Assembly: GCF_001425705.1 (NCBI RefSeq)
Contig: NZ_LMDC01000012.1
Span: forward strand, 313,402-377,401
Source of the DNA: Pelomonas sp. Root1217
GTDB taxonomy: Bacteria; Pseudomonadota; Gammaproteobacteria; Burkholderiales; Burkholderiaceae_C
Length of the DNA stretch: 64,000 nucleotides
Reading direction: 5' to 3'
Every line of letters starts with the position of its first letter. Within the stretch, counting starts at the first letter, position 1. The translations under genes and the position numbers were made by a program. The notes beneath the pieces were generated by a model. It saw only the letters and a list, made by a program, of their open reading frames with translations, did not search any database and had not been told where the DNA came from. Below are positions 1 to 8,061 of the stretch, in pieces.

Positions 1-2
1 AC

Positions 3-470
3 AACCTGCTGGATTCCATCTGCACCAGCCTCGCCGGCCGTGCTGCAGAGTTGCTCGTGTTCGGGCCGGAACTCAGCTCCAGTGGCGCCGAGAGCGACCT
101 TCGCAAGGCGACCGAAACAGCCGCTCGCATGCTGCGCCACTTGGGCCATGGCTCACGCGTCGGTCGAAGCGACGTGTCCAGGGACAGTGACGACAACCTG
201 TGCACGGACGTTGAGGCCACCAACGCGCCGATCGAGGCGCTGCTGCAGGCTGAGCATGACCGTGCGACGAGGCTGATGGAGGAGCACCGCGACGCGCTGC
301 TGGCGCTGGTGGACGAGCTGATCAATCACGGTCAGGTCACGCCGGCACGGTTCGCCACCGTGGTCGGCCTGCCGTTGGGAATGCCCGAGGATGCATTGGA
401 TCCCTATGCCGACAGGCTGGCGTCGTTTCGGGAGGCGGGTGTTGAAACGAGGGGGCGGATGCGGGCGTAG
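3..470 (+). CDS. C-terminal part of an FtsH-like M41 peptidase (5' end outside window)
   Basis: The open frame runs in from the left edge and stops at 470, leaving about 155 codons. It begins with a segment matching the M41 peptidase domain of FtsH-type AAA+ zinc proteases: a Gly-Arg-Ala-Ala-Glu stretch, then Ser-Ser-Gly-Ala-Glu-Ser-Asp-Leu and a following helix of the type seen after the zinc-binding residues. The ATPase domain and HExxH site would lie to the left and cannot be checked. The tail is alanine- and acid-rich and helical. FtsH-like proteins degrade membrane and soluble substrates, but this divergent tail does not look like the housekeeping FtsH, so it may be an accessory paralogue. 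Confidence 0.7.
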   Translation, partial: NLLDSICTSLAGRAAELLVFGPELSSSGAESDLRKATETAARMLRHLGHGSRVGRSDVSRDSDDNLCTDVEATNAPIEALLQAEHDRATRLMEEHRDALLALVDELINHGQVTPARFATVVGLPLGMPEDALDPYADRLASFREAGVETRGRMRA

Positions 471-650
471 AGCGACGACGCGCTTGCTGGCATTGATGCC
501 GCCAAAGAGCTTCGCGCTGAGCGTTGACTGACGGCAAGCCGGCGTGCTCTGCGTGTTGCGTTGCCTACGTCTTCAAATGGGCGATGTGCGCGGCACAATT
601 CCCGAACAACAAGCGGCCGCACAACGCAGGCGGCGCTCAGGGATGAAGAA

Positions 651-860
651 ATGGGCTTCTGGGTCTTCATCGGCATCTGGGTGACGCTCAACGTCGCCGC
701 TACACGCGCCTTGCTACGTGCCGCGGCGGTGGGTTTTGAGCGCCCTGGCAGTCGCCTCATCGAGCACTACTTTGGAAGCGGCATAGCCGGTACCCCCGTC
801 CAGCTCGCGGCGAAGCGAGATTGGTTCGAGCCAGGCGCTGGTCACGGGCCTTGCTGCTAG
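651..860 (+). CDS. short hypothetical membrane protein, possibly truncated
   Basis: A 69-residue frame beginning with a hydrophobic segment (Gly-Phe-Trp-Val-Phe-Ile-Gly-Ile-Trp) that could be one membrane helix. The C-terminal half is not hydrophobic and ends in two cysteines, as if the reading frame has run into unrelated sequence. No family was recognised. It sits between the protease tail and a decayed gene, so it may be a remnant. There is no convincing ribosome binding site. Confidence 0.22.
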   Translation: MGFWVFIGIWVTLNVAATRALLRAAAVGFERPGSRLIEHYFGSGIAGTPVQLAAKRDWFEPGAGHGPCC

Positions 861-1433
861 GCAGTCTTCTCGTTCACAAGCCGGAGGAACTCGGTCACCA
901 GGCCGCTGACCTCCCGCTGCGCGAGAGCCCGCTCGTCGGGATCCTCGAGGCCGTGGAACGACGCATATCGCCCAGGGCCACCTTTTTCATGGCCGGCCGT
1001 CGTGCCGTCGTCGCAGAACTTCATTTCCGGATTCGTCAACGCCCTTCGCATGGGCACCTCATGTTGGCCTGAGGTGAGCTTGGCGGCAAACTCGGCCGCA
1101 ATCGACCCTGGTGAGGCCTTGTAGTAGCGCAGGAGGTGGATGACGTCTGCGACGTCTTTTGTGCTCGTAGCGGTGCTCCATTGCCAGCGCTTTGAGGGTG
1201 ACGAACGCAACGGCGTCGGCATGACGAACGGTCTCGACCGAGATGCGATCGCCGTCCGGCCGTTCGACGCGGAGTTCCTGCTCCAGGTACCAGTCGCTGG
1301 CGATCCCGGCGTAGGGGACGCGGCAGGCCGAGATCTCCTCGCCGTCCAGGGACTCCGCGCCCTTGCCGGCTGGATCGTCGGTGTTGACCAGGAACTCCAC
1401 AACGATCCGCTCATCGTGGATATCGCGCGCCCA
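857..1433 (-). pseudogene. frameshifted gene, possibly nucleotidyltransferase-like
   Basis: Two overlapping minus-strand frames read as one protein. The first (about 1433 to 1160) gives a mixed alpha/beta segment ending near Leu-Lys-Ala-Leu-Ala-Met-Glu-His-Arg-Tyr-Glu-His-Lys. A shift near 1155-1165 moves the sense into a second frame, beginning Asp-Val-Ala-Asp-Val-Ile-His-Leu-Leu and ending at 857. A further break near 1433 separates a plausible N-terminal piece lying at 1434-1510. The pattern of a lysine-bearing helix followed by an Asp-rich 'DVADVIHLL' segment resembles AbiEii-like nucleotidyltransferases, but this is inference. At least one frameshift makes it a likely pseudogene. Confidence 0.45.
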
Positions 1434-1510
1434 CTATCTTCCGGTCAGGCGGCTGCTTGGAGGGGCGCTCAATGTCGATGAGCCAGGTGCGGTAGCGGAA
1501 GAGGAGCGTG

Positions 1511-1998
1511 TCCGAAGAGGATTCAAAGTAGTTGGCTAACTTATCTGCCAGCCCTCATTTGCTGCACAGCAAATATGGCCTCAATAGCTAACATCAAAGC
1601 TTCTGATCACCATGGAGGTCACCAGCCTTTCGACGGGGCTGCACAGCAGCATGGTGAGCTTGCCGGCATAAGAGGACCGCCAAGGGCTTCAAGTGGCTGT
1701 ACCTGGACGGCCAGGGCCGCGTTGTCACGGCGACACGCTTCAACTTGCCTCGCCGCGGTGTCGTAAATAGACTGCGCGTCCTTCATTCACCTCCAGCCTT
1801 ACGGAGCCAATCGTGTCCTGCAGCATCGCCGCCCTCTAAGCCGTCGACCGCCATCCGTCTCATGCCCGCCATGAGCTCGGCCGCTGCAGCCGTTCTCCGC
1901 GTCCCGCCCGCCCACGCCATGCCGGCGGCGGACGCCTAGCCCGTCAGGCACCGCGCACGCCCAGTCGTCGGTTCGTTCCATCGAACCAGGAGACGACC
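1511..1998. other. intergenic stretch with no recognisable gene
   Basis: About 490 bases between the decayed gene and the RNA ligase. Short frames exist on both strands but none has a ribosome binding site or familiar sequence. A brief plus-strand stretch near 1680-1770 could be a coding scrap. The last bases carry AGGAGAC just before the ligase start. Confidence 0.4.
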
Positions 1999-2877
1999 AT
2001 GTCTGCGCACATCGGGTCGACGCCATCCGTCGACTCCCAAATCCATTGCCTGGAGATCCTGAAGTACCCCAGGACTCCGCACATCGAAGGCTCGCGCCTG
2101 CAAGCTGGCGACGAAGGTCAAGAGCACATCCGCCTCGCCACCCTCGCGGGGTGTCATGCCGTTGTCGAAGAGAAGCTCGACGGTGCCAACGTCGGCATCT
2201 CGTTCACCAGCGGCGGCGAAATGCTGTTGCAGTCCCGTGGCCACTATCTCGTCGGTGGCGGGCGTGAGCGGCAATTCGCGCCGTTCAAACTCTGGGCTAG
2301 CTCGCACGAATCTCGGCTGCTCGCGCTGCTCGAAGACCGCTATGTGATGTACGGCGAATGGCTGTATGCCAAGCATTCGGTCAGCTATGACCGCTTGCCG
2401 CATTGGTTCTGCGAGTTCGACATCTACGACCGGGTCGAGCAAGCTTTCCTCAGCACGCCGCGGCGTCACGAGATGCTTGCGGGCTCGCCCATCGTCAGTG
2501 TTCCGGTGCTGCAGGCAGGCTCGATGCCGCGCGACGTCAAGTCGCTGCGCGCGCTCGTGAGGCCGTCCCTCGCGAAGAGTGCGCAGTGGCGCAGTGCCTT
2601 CGAGCAAAGCGTGCGGCGCCAGGACCTGGACCAGGCGCTGGCCTGGCAGCAGACCGACAAGTCGGACCTGTCCGAAGGTCTGTACATCAAGGTGGAGGAC
2701 GAGCGCCAGGTGCTGGGCCGATACAAGTGGGTGCGTCCGGACTTCGTTCAGACCATCCTCGATTCGGGCTCGCATCACAGCACGCGACCCGTGATCCCCA
2801 ATGGGCTGGCGCCGGAGACTGACCTCTACGCGCCGGTGGCCACTGCTGGGTGGAATTGCTCATCGGCAGGAGCCTGA
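1999..2877 (+). CDS. RNA ligase family protein (ATP-dependent)
   Basis: A 292-residue nucleotidyltransferase-fold ligase. Motif I is at 57-65 with the adenylation lysine K59 (Glu-Glu-Lys-Leu-Asp-Gly-Ala-Asn). An Arg-Gly pair follows at 80-81, a Tyr-Gly-Glu-Trp motif III at 118-121, a Trp-Phe-Cys-Glu-Phe-Asp motif at 136-141, motif IV Glu-Gly-Leu-Tyr-Ile-Lys at 226-231 and motif V Arg-Tyr-Lys-Trp-Val at 241-245. All expected catalytic positions are therefore present. Such enzymes join 5'-phosphate and 3'-OH RNA ends through a lysyl-AMP intermediate. AGGAGAC lies upstream of ATG 1999. The gene is 23 bp before the HD/kinase gene, so the two probably form an RNA repair operon. Whether it belongs to the Rnl1, Rnl2 or another subfamily was not resolved. 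Confidence 0.88.
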   Translation: MSAHIGSTPSVDSQIHCLEILKYPRTPHIEGSRLQAGDEGQEHIRLATLAGCHAVVEEKLDGANVGISFTSGGEMLLQSRGHYLVGGGRERQFAPFKLWASSHESRLLALLEDRYVMYGEWLYAKHSVSYDRLPHWFCEFDIYDRVEQAFLSTPRRHEMLAGSPIVSVPVLQAGSMPRDVKSLRALVRPSLAKSAQWRSAFEQSVRRQDLDQALAWQQTDKSDLSEGLYIKVEDERQVLGRYKWVRPDFVQTILDSGSHHSTRPVIPNGLAPETDLYAPVATAGWNCSSAGA

Positions 2878-2900
2878 GAGGCCCCGAGAAGGAGAAGAAC

Positions 2901-4058
2901 ATGAACTACGAATTGATCCGTGCGCTGTGCCCCGTGGAGGCTGGCGCAGGCTACGACTGGACCGCCTGCTGCGAGGTCTTCCCACGCCTGCATGCGCTTG
3001 AGACCACGCCGCAGAGCCCGCGCTATCACGCCGAGGGCAATGTCGGCATCCACACTCGCATGGTGCTGGACGCGCTGCTGGAATGCGACCACTTCCGAGC
3101 TACCAGCGGCGCGCGGCGCGAGACCCTGTTCCTCGCTGCGCTGTTGCACGACCTGTGCAAGCCGGAAACCACGACCATCGATCCGGTGACCGGAGAGATC
3201 GGCCAGCCTGGCCACTCGCGCCGCGGAGCGGTCGACGTACGCGCGCTACTCTGGCGCGCGGGCGTGCCGTTCGAGCTGCGCGAGGCGGTCTGCCGCATCA
3301 TCGCCGTGCATCAGGTGCCGTTCTTTGCCTTCGATTCGCGTCGCGGCGAATCGCCTGAGTTCATTGCACGGCGACTGTCGTGGAGCCTGGATTTGCCCGA
3401 CCTGATCTGCGTGGCGCGCGCCGACATGCGGGGACGCATCTGCGCCGATCAACAGGCCCGGCTGGACGACATTGCGTTGTTTGAGCAACTTGCCCGTGAG
3501 GACGGATGCTGGGGCATCCCCAGGGCGGCAGCTTCAGCGCACACGCGGCTGACATATGCGCGTGGTTCGGCTGTGCATTTGGATACGCCGCTGTTCCAGG
3601 TGCCGGGATCGCAGGTCACGGTGCTCTGTGGGCTGCCGGCCTCGGGCAAGGACAGCTGGGCGGCGCGCCATGCTCGAGGTATCGAGATCGTGTCGTTCGA
3701 CGACGCGAAGGCGGAACTCGGCCTGAAGCACGGCGAGAACGATGGCCTGGCGGCCCATCGCGCGGTCGACAAGGCAAAAGCGTTGCTGCGCCGACGGGAG
3801 CCCTTCGTCTGGAACGCCACGCATTTGAGCGAGCAGATGCGCAACAAGACGCTGGACCTGCTCTACGCCTACGACGCCCACGTGAGTCTGGTCTATCTCG
3901 AGGTGCCCGCCGACGCACTCTTCAGGAGAAACGCGCGCCGCGACACCACTCTCAAGCAAAGGGATCTCGAACGCATGTTGCACCGATGGGAGGTGCCACT
4001 ACCCTGGGAGGCGCACGAGGTGCGCTATGTGGTCGAGGCTGACGGCCAGCGAGGCTGA
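2901..4058 (+). CDS. HD-domain phosphohydrolase fused to a P-loop polynucleotide-kinase-like domain
   Basis: A 385-residue two-domain protein. The N-terminal half has an HD signature: H51, the H83-D84 pair, H105 and H137, fitting a metal-dependent phosphohydrolase. The C-terminal half has a Walker A loop at 244-252 (Gly-Leu-Pro-Ala-Ser-Gly-Lys), a Ser-Phe-Asp-Asp strand near 265-268, an Asn-Ala-Thr-His motif and an arginine-rich lid (Arg-Arg-Asn-Ala-Arg-Arg), the pattern of polynucleotide 5'-kinases. A longer reading from 2850 would overlap the ligase. ATG 2901 was chosen because GAGAAGGAGAAG precedes it. With the ligase it gives 5'-phosphorylation and, probably through the HD domain, 2',3'-cyclic or 3'-phosphate removal. 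The substrate is inferred. Confidence 0.85.
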   Translation: MNYELIRALCPVEAGAGYDWTACCEVFPRLHALETTPQSPRYHAEGNVGIHTRMVLDALLECDHFRATSGARRETLFLAALLHDLCKPETTTIDPVTGEIGQPGHSRRGAVDVRALLWRAGVPFELREAVCRIIAVHQVPFFAFDSRRGESPEFIARRLSWSLDLPDLICVARADMRGRICADQQARLDDIALFEQLAREDGCWGIPRAAASAHTRLTYARGSAVHLDTPLFQVPGSQVTVLCGLPASGKDSWAARHARGIEIVSFDDAKAELGLKHGENDGLAAHRAVDKAKALLRRREPFVWNATHLSEQMRNKTLDLLYAYDAHVSLVYLEVPADALFRRNARRDTTLKQRDLERMLHRWEVPLPWEAHEVRYVVEADGQRG

Positions 4059-4423
4059 GGCTGAGGCAGGCGGCACGGGGTTTCGCCGAACGCATGGCCA
4101 CTTTGGGCTCGGCGTTGCACCACGGCAGACGCCTTTGTACCGCCCAGTGAACGCCTAGCCGGGCTGCGTGCGGATTTGGCTCCTGGGCCAGCCAATGCGT
4201 GAGGCATCGCCGGTCATGCCTCGCCCTGCTGGTTGACGGGCTTCGAGCCCCTGGTGTTTTGGGTGCAGCGGACAGTCGAGGAACCAGCCGTTCAATGGCC
4301 GGAGTTCATGAAAGCTGCCGTTCGGTCGCCGACACGCGAATCACTCAGCTCAGCCTAGAGTCGACACCGGGCCTCATGCGTACATCGGACGGCCTGCCTG
4401 CGGCCAATGCCCGAGGCGGCGCT
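4059..4423. other. 365-base gap with no recognisable gene
   Basis: No frame here resembles a protein. The sequence near 4290-4350 (AAAGCTGCCGTTCGGTCGCC) resembles the degenerate intergenic repeat-like text seen again near 16370-16470, suggesting low-constraint spacer. Confidence 0.4.
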
Positions 4424-5515
4424 TCAAGCAGCCGGATGCGTTGCACGTTGATCGCGGGCGTCCGCCGAGGTTTGAAAGGTCACTTCGCACCTCGTGCGAG
4501 CGCTGGCGATTCCCAGATCAAGCAGGCGCATCACATCCAACGCTTCTTCAGGTGGAACCGGATTGCTGCCATTGCCCAGTAAAAGATCTCGAATCTGGCG
4601 GTAGTACTCCGGGTATGCGCCTCGCTCAGTAGGAAACGCTCGCCGGACCAGCGTCGCACCTTCCAACATCACCAACTCGCCCTGGTCGGGATCGACGCCC
4701 CATTCCTGCAAGTTGCCGACCTGGGGCCGCAGTCCGGCTTTCAACGAATCCTCTTGTTGGTCGACGCCCCGTTTCACATAGCTTCCCTTCAGCCCGTGCA
4801 GCTCGATACGCGGGCCGGGAACGGCGGACACATTGCTTGCATGCAACGTGACCCTCAGACCATCGGCGTAGCGCAGTACCGCCTGGAAATGATCATCGAT
4901 TTGCGCGCCAGGCCTCAACAGCGCGAGGTCCAACTGGATAGCGTCAGGCCGGCCGAAGTGCCGTAGCGCTTCATCAAGCAGGTGAGGGCCCAGGTCCATC
5001 CACAGTCCGCCGCCTTCTGCGGCGGCCTCCCGCCAGCGAACCCGGGGCTGCGGTCGATAGCGATCAAAATGCAAGCGTGCATGGCGAATGGGGCCAAGTA
5101 CTTGGTCCTGTAGAAGCTGGCGCACGGTCAGCGCGGTACTGTCCCAACGCCTGTTGTGAAAAACGCTCAGGTGCCGGTCTTGCGCCTGCGCCAGGCAGAC
5201 CAGCTCTTCTGCTTCGTCCGCGTTCGACGTGAACGGCTTGTCCACAACGACGTGCCTGCCGGCCAGCAGGGCCGCATGCGCCAGGGCGTGATGGGTGAGG
5301 TTGGGTGTGGCAATGACCACCAGGTCAACGTCAGCCGTTGCAATCAAGGCCGCGGCGTCACCGTAGACCTTCACGTCCGAACCAAGCGTTCGGTGGACCT
5401 TTGATGGGTCGCTGCTGCTGACTGCAGTCAACTCCAGACCAGGAACGGCTTGAATGAGAGGAGCGTGAAAGGTCTGGCTCGCATAGCCAAAGCCCAGTAG
5501 ACCGACGCGAAGCAT
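4424..5515 (-). CDS. Gfo/Idh/MocA family NAD(P)-dependent oxidoreductase
   Basis: A 363-residue protein that starts with a Rossmann nucleotide-binding turn (Gly-Leu-Leu-Gly-Phe-Gly-Tyr-Ala) at residues 5-12. It carries the family signature Asp-Lys-Pro-Phe at about 93-96 (the Glu-Lys-Pro equivalent whose lysine is catalytic) and a Gly-Gly-Gly-Leu-Trp-Met-Asp-Leu-Gly-Pro-His segment near 168-178 with the expected Asp and His. Members oxidise or reduce sugars and related polyols. The substrate cannot be told from sequence. It lies 110 bp downstream of the macrodomain gene on the same strand, so it could be the last gene of that transcript, though no functional link to RNA repair is evident. Confidence 0.9.
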   Translation of the reverse strand: MLRVGLLGFGYASQTFHAPLIQAVPGLELTAVSSSDPSKVHRTLGSDVKVYGDAAALIATADVDLVVIATPNLTHHALAHAALLAGRHVVVDKPFTSNADEAEELVCLAQAQDRHLSVFHNRRWDSTALTVRQLLQDQVLGPIRHARLHFDRYRPQPRVRWREAAAEGGGLWMDLGPHLLDEALRHFGRPDAIQLDLALLRPGAQIDDHFQAVLRYADGLRVTLHASNVSAVPGPRIELHGLKGSYVKRGVDQQEDSLKAGLRPQVGNLQEWGVDPDQGELVMLEGATLVRRAFPTERGAYPEYYRQIRDLLLGNGSNPVPPEEALDVMRLLDLGIASARTRCEVTFQTSADARDQRATHPAA

Positions 5516-5625
5516 GTGGAGATCAGAGCCGATTTCGATCTGGCCATTTTGCCGCCTGCGATAGCCGGCGTTGACCAGGTGGATGTCGGCTTGCGCCAGA
5601 AGCTGCGCCTCGAACAGCGATCAGT

Positions 5626-6138
5626 TCAAAGCCCGAAATCCAACGCCGCTAGGTACACCGCCAGGTCTTGTTCAGAGAAACAGCAGACGGTGACCTCTGC
5701 AGGCAGATCGTTCTCGTGCAGCCATTGCCGAATGCATTGCACGGCGACCTTGGCGGCAAGTCGGATGGGGTAGCCATAGGCTCCCGTACTGATGCTTGGG
5801 AATGCGATGGACTGCAGACCTTGATCGCGTGCGATGGTCAGGCAGGCCACATAGCAGCTGCGAAGCAGATCCTCTTCACCTTTGGCGCCACCCTGCCAAA
5901 CCGGGCCCACGGTGTGAATGATGTGCGACGCCGGCAATCGAAACCCCGGCGTTATCTTCGCCTGCCCCGTCTTGCATCCGCGCAGCTTCCGGCAAGCCTC
6001 GAGCAGCTCCGGGCCTGCGGTGCGATGAATGGCGCCGTCGACCCCGCCGCCACCCAGCAGCGATGAATTGGCTGCGTTGACGATGGCGTCAACGGCCAGG
6101 GTCGTGATGTTGGCTTGGATGGCGCGGATTTGCTTCAC
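5626..6138 (-). CDS. macrodomain protein (ADP-ribose-binding hydrolase, MacroD/YmdB-like)
   Basis: A 170-residue single macrodomain. It has the N-terminal Asp-Ala-Ile-Val-Asn-Ala-Ala-Asn motif followed by the glycine-rich loop [11 protein letters not shown], characteristic of MacroD-type enzymes that act on O-acetyl-ADP-ribose or protein mono-ADP-ribose. The second ligand loop Ser-Ile-Ser-Thr-Gly-Ala-Tyr-Gly is intact. The start is GTG at 6138, preceded by GAGGAG. It lies 36 bp after the NrtR-like regulator on the same strand. Since KptA nearby generates ADP-ribose 1'',2''-cyclic phosphate, a role in processing ADP-ribose-phosphate products is a reasonable inference. Related macrodomains are known Appr-1''-phosphatases. 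Confidence 0.92.
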   Translation of the reverse strand: MKQIRAIQANITTLAVDAIVNAANSSLLGGGGVDGAIHRTAGPELLEACRKLRGCKTGQAKITPGFRLPASHIIHTVGPVWQGGAKGEEDLLRSCYVACLTIARDQGLQSIAFPSISTGAYGYPIRLAAKVAVQCIRQWLHENDLPAEVTVCCFSEQDLAVYLAALDFGL

Positions 6139-6174
6139 GGGATCGACTCCTCGAAGTCCATGGCGATTCGGAGG

Positions 6175-6918
6175 TCAGCCTTTGTTGCGCGGGCTGAAGG
6201 TGCGCGGGAAGGTCACGGGCGTAGAGCGGTCCTTCAGGCGGTAGCCCATCGGTGGCCGGTTGGATTCGCTCTCGACAAAGCCGACCTCCTCGAGGAAATC
6301 GGCCGCCAACATGCGCGTGCGAAAGCCGCTCTTGTCGACCGGGCGCCCGAGCACCACCTCGTATGTCCGCTGCAACTGGGGCAAGGTGAAAGGCTCTTGC
6401 AGCAGGAAGGCCGGCAGCGAGGTGTACTCGACCTTGCTGCGCAATCTCTCGACTGCCGCCAGCAGGATGTCCGAGTGGTCAAAGGCAAGCGCTGGCGCCT
6501 GGAGCAGCTCGTCCACATCGAACCACGCGACATCTGCCGCGTTGGCGCCCTTGGCCAGCTCGAGGTCCTGCACCGGGATCAAAGCAAAGTAGGCGTGCGT
6601 CGCCGACCAGCCTCGGGGGTCACGCGTGGCGCTGCCCCAACTGCCCAGCTGCTCCAGGTAAGGCGAGTCCACGCCCGTCTTCTGCAGCAGCTTGCGGCGC
6701 GCGCAGGCCAGCAAGTCTTCGTCCAGCTCGACATTCACGAAGCCGCCCGGCAGGGCCCATAGCCCCGGATGGGGCTCCGTCGTGTCGGAAGGGCGTTGGA
6801 CGAGCAGGACCTTCAGTGCGTCTTTGAGCACCGTGAAGATGACGACGTCCACCGTGGTGTAGGGCCTGGGAAAGTCGTTGCCGGGCGCTGCGGCCCTGCG
6901 CGTTGTCTTGGTCGCCAT
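6175..6918 (-). CDS. NrtR-like regulator: degenerate Nudix domain plus winged helix
   Basis: A 247-residue protein with an N-terminal Nudix fold and a C-terminal helical region of the NrtR-type winged-helix class. The Nudix box keeps the leading glycines (Gly-Gly-Phe-Val) but the REUXEE core reads Arg-Lys-Leu-Leu-Gln-Lys, so both catalytic glutamates are lost and pyrophosphohydrolase activity is unlikely. NrtR proteins use this fold to sense ADP-ribose and repress NAD-metabolism genes. It is divergent from the SPFH gene, and a near-perfect palindrome lies in the shared promoter, which fits local autoregulation. Ligand and targets are inferred from family and position. Confidence 0.86.
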   Translation of the reverse strand: MATKTTRRAAAPGNDFPRPYTTVDVVIFTVLKDALKVLLVQRPSDTTEPHPGLWALPGGFVNVELDEDLLACARRKLLQKTGVDSPYLEQLGSWGSATRDPRGWSATHAYFALIPVQDLELAKGANAADVAWFDVDELLQAPALAFDHSDILLAAVERLRSKVEYTSLPAFLLQEPFTLPQLQRTYEVVLGRPVDKSGFRTRMLAADFLEEVGFVESESNRPPMGYRLKDRSTPVTFPRTFSPRNKG

Positions 6919-6932
6919 CGGTCGAGTGCCTC

Positions 6933-6961
6933 TTGACGTTCCGGGATATAGGTTGTACTGT
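6933..6961 (+). promoter_or_regulatory. candidate sigma-70 promoter of the SPFH-NADK-KptA operon
   Basis: TTGACG at 6933-6938 and TACTGT at 6956-6961 are separated by 17 bases. The -10 hexamer lies inside the 6949-6969 palindrome, so a bound regulator would block it. The start codon follows at 7009 with GGAAAGGAAG as ribosome binding site. Confidence 0.45.
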
Positions 6962-6969
6962 ACACCTTA
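6949..6969. promoter_or_regulatory. 21-bp palindrome, candidate NrtR-like operator
   Basis: Left arm TAGGTTGTAC (6949-6958) and right arm GTACACCTTA (6960-6969) are complementary at 8 of 10 positions around a single central T, with a perfect TGTAC/GTACA core. It lies in the 90-bp divergent region between the NrtR-like gene and the SPFH operon. Confidence 0.6.
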
Positions 6970-7008
6970 TAAAGATGTATTGAACAACTTATTGGGAAAG
7001 GAAGAACC

Positions 7009-8061
7009 ATGTTCGGTATCCGCTTCATCAAGTCGCAGCCCACCACACATCTGATGCAGTTCCGTGGCGGCAAGCTGGCGCGCCAAGGCGCAGGGCTGTC
7101 CTTCTACTACTACTCGCCGACGACGACGCTCGTCGCCGTGCCCGTGGCCAGCCATGACCGCCCTTTCATGCTGGACCTGGTGACGTCGGACTTCCAGAGC
7201 GTGACCGTGCAGGGGCAGGTGACCTATCGCATCAGCGAGCCGCAGCGCACTGCGGCCATGATGGACTTCTCATTGCGTGCGGACGGCAAGACCTATGCGT
7301 CCGAGGATCCGGCCCGTCTGGCGGATCGTGTGGCCCAGCAGGCCGAAGTCATCGTCCAGCAGGCCGTCCAGGCGCTGGACCTCAAGCAGGCCCTGAGGTC
7401 CTCGGCCTTGATCGCGCGCACAGCCCAGCGTGAGCTTGGCGTGCAGCCGGAGATCGAGGCGCTGGGCCTGGAGATCCTGGGCGTGTCCATCCTGAGCGTG
7501 AAGCCGACGCCCGACATCGCGCGAGCGCTGGAGGCGGAGGCGCGCGAGTCCAATCTGCGTGCGGCGGACGATGCGGTCTATTCGCGGCGCATGTCCGCCG
7601 TGGAGAAGGAACGTGCCATTCGCCAGAACGAACTGGATACAGAGATCGCCATCGAGCACAAGCGCCGCGAGATCAGCGAGACCAAGCTGGAGGCCAAGGC
7701 GGCCCTGATGCGTAAGGACAACGGCCTGCGCGCCGAGCAGATGGACGCGGACATCGAGCTTGAGGAGAGCCGCAAGGCCTTTGTGAGCGGCCAGGCGGCC
7801 AACAGCCGCACGCTCGCGGAGGCGGAGGCCCATCGCGTCGCCAGCGTCATGACGGCCCTGAGCCAGGCGGACACGCGCGTGGTGCAAGCCCTCGCGGCGG
7901 TGGGCATGCAGCCGGCCCAACTGATCGCGCAGGCCTTTGGTGGCATTGCCGAGAACGCTGAGCGCATCGGCCAGTTCAATATGGCGCCCGAGCTGCTTCA
8001 GGCGCTGCTGGGGCATACGGCCGTCGGATCGGATGGAGGCGAGCGTGGCCGCAGCCGGTGA
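7009..8061 (+). CDS. SPFH (band 7/stomatin-like) domain protein
   Basis: A 350-residue protein. The N-terminal part (about 1-180) has the beta-rich SPFH pattern with the conserved segment Leu-Gly-Leu-Glu-Ile-Leu-Gly-Val near 145-152. It is followed by a long charged alanine/glutamate-rich coiled coil (about 185-300) of the type that makes flotillin-like oligomers. There is no clear N-terminal transmembrane helix, so it may be peripheral or cytosolic. It is the first gene of an operon with the NAD-kinase-like and KptA genes. The next gene starts inside it with a 29-bp overlap, pointing to coupled translation. Its role as a scaffold for the NAD/RNA enzymes is inference. Confidence 0.88.
   Translation: MFGIRFIKSQPTTHLMQFRGGKLARQGAGLSFYYYSPTTTLVAVPVASHDRPFMLDLVTSDFQSVTVQGQVTYRISEPQRTAAMMDFSLRADGKTYASEDPARLADRVAQQAEVIVQQAVQALDLKQALRSSALIARTAQRELGVQPEIEALGLEILGVSILSVKPTPDIARALEAEARESNLRAADDAVYSRRMSAVEKERAIRQNELDTEIAIEHKRREISETKLEAKAALMRKDNGLRAEQMDADIELEESRKAFVSGQAANSRTLAEAEAHRVASVMTALSQADTRVVQALAAVGMQPAQLIAQAFGGIAENAERIGQFNMAPELLQALLGHTAVGSDGGERGRSR

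Noticed and set aside
1936..2778. 280-residue minus-strand open frame
   Set aside because: It mirrors the RNA ligase gene, whose motifs are all intact on the plus strand.
5516..5773. plus-strand frame of 85 codons
   Set aside because: It covers the start of the oxidoreductase gene region and the end of the macrodomain gene and looks like a shadow.
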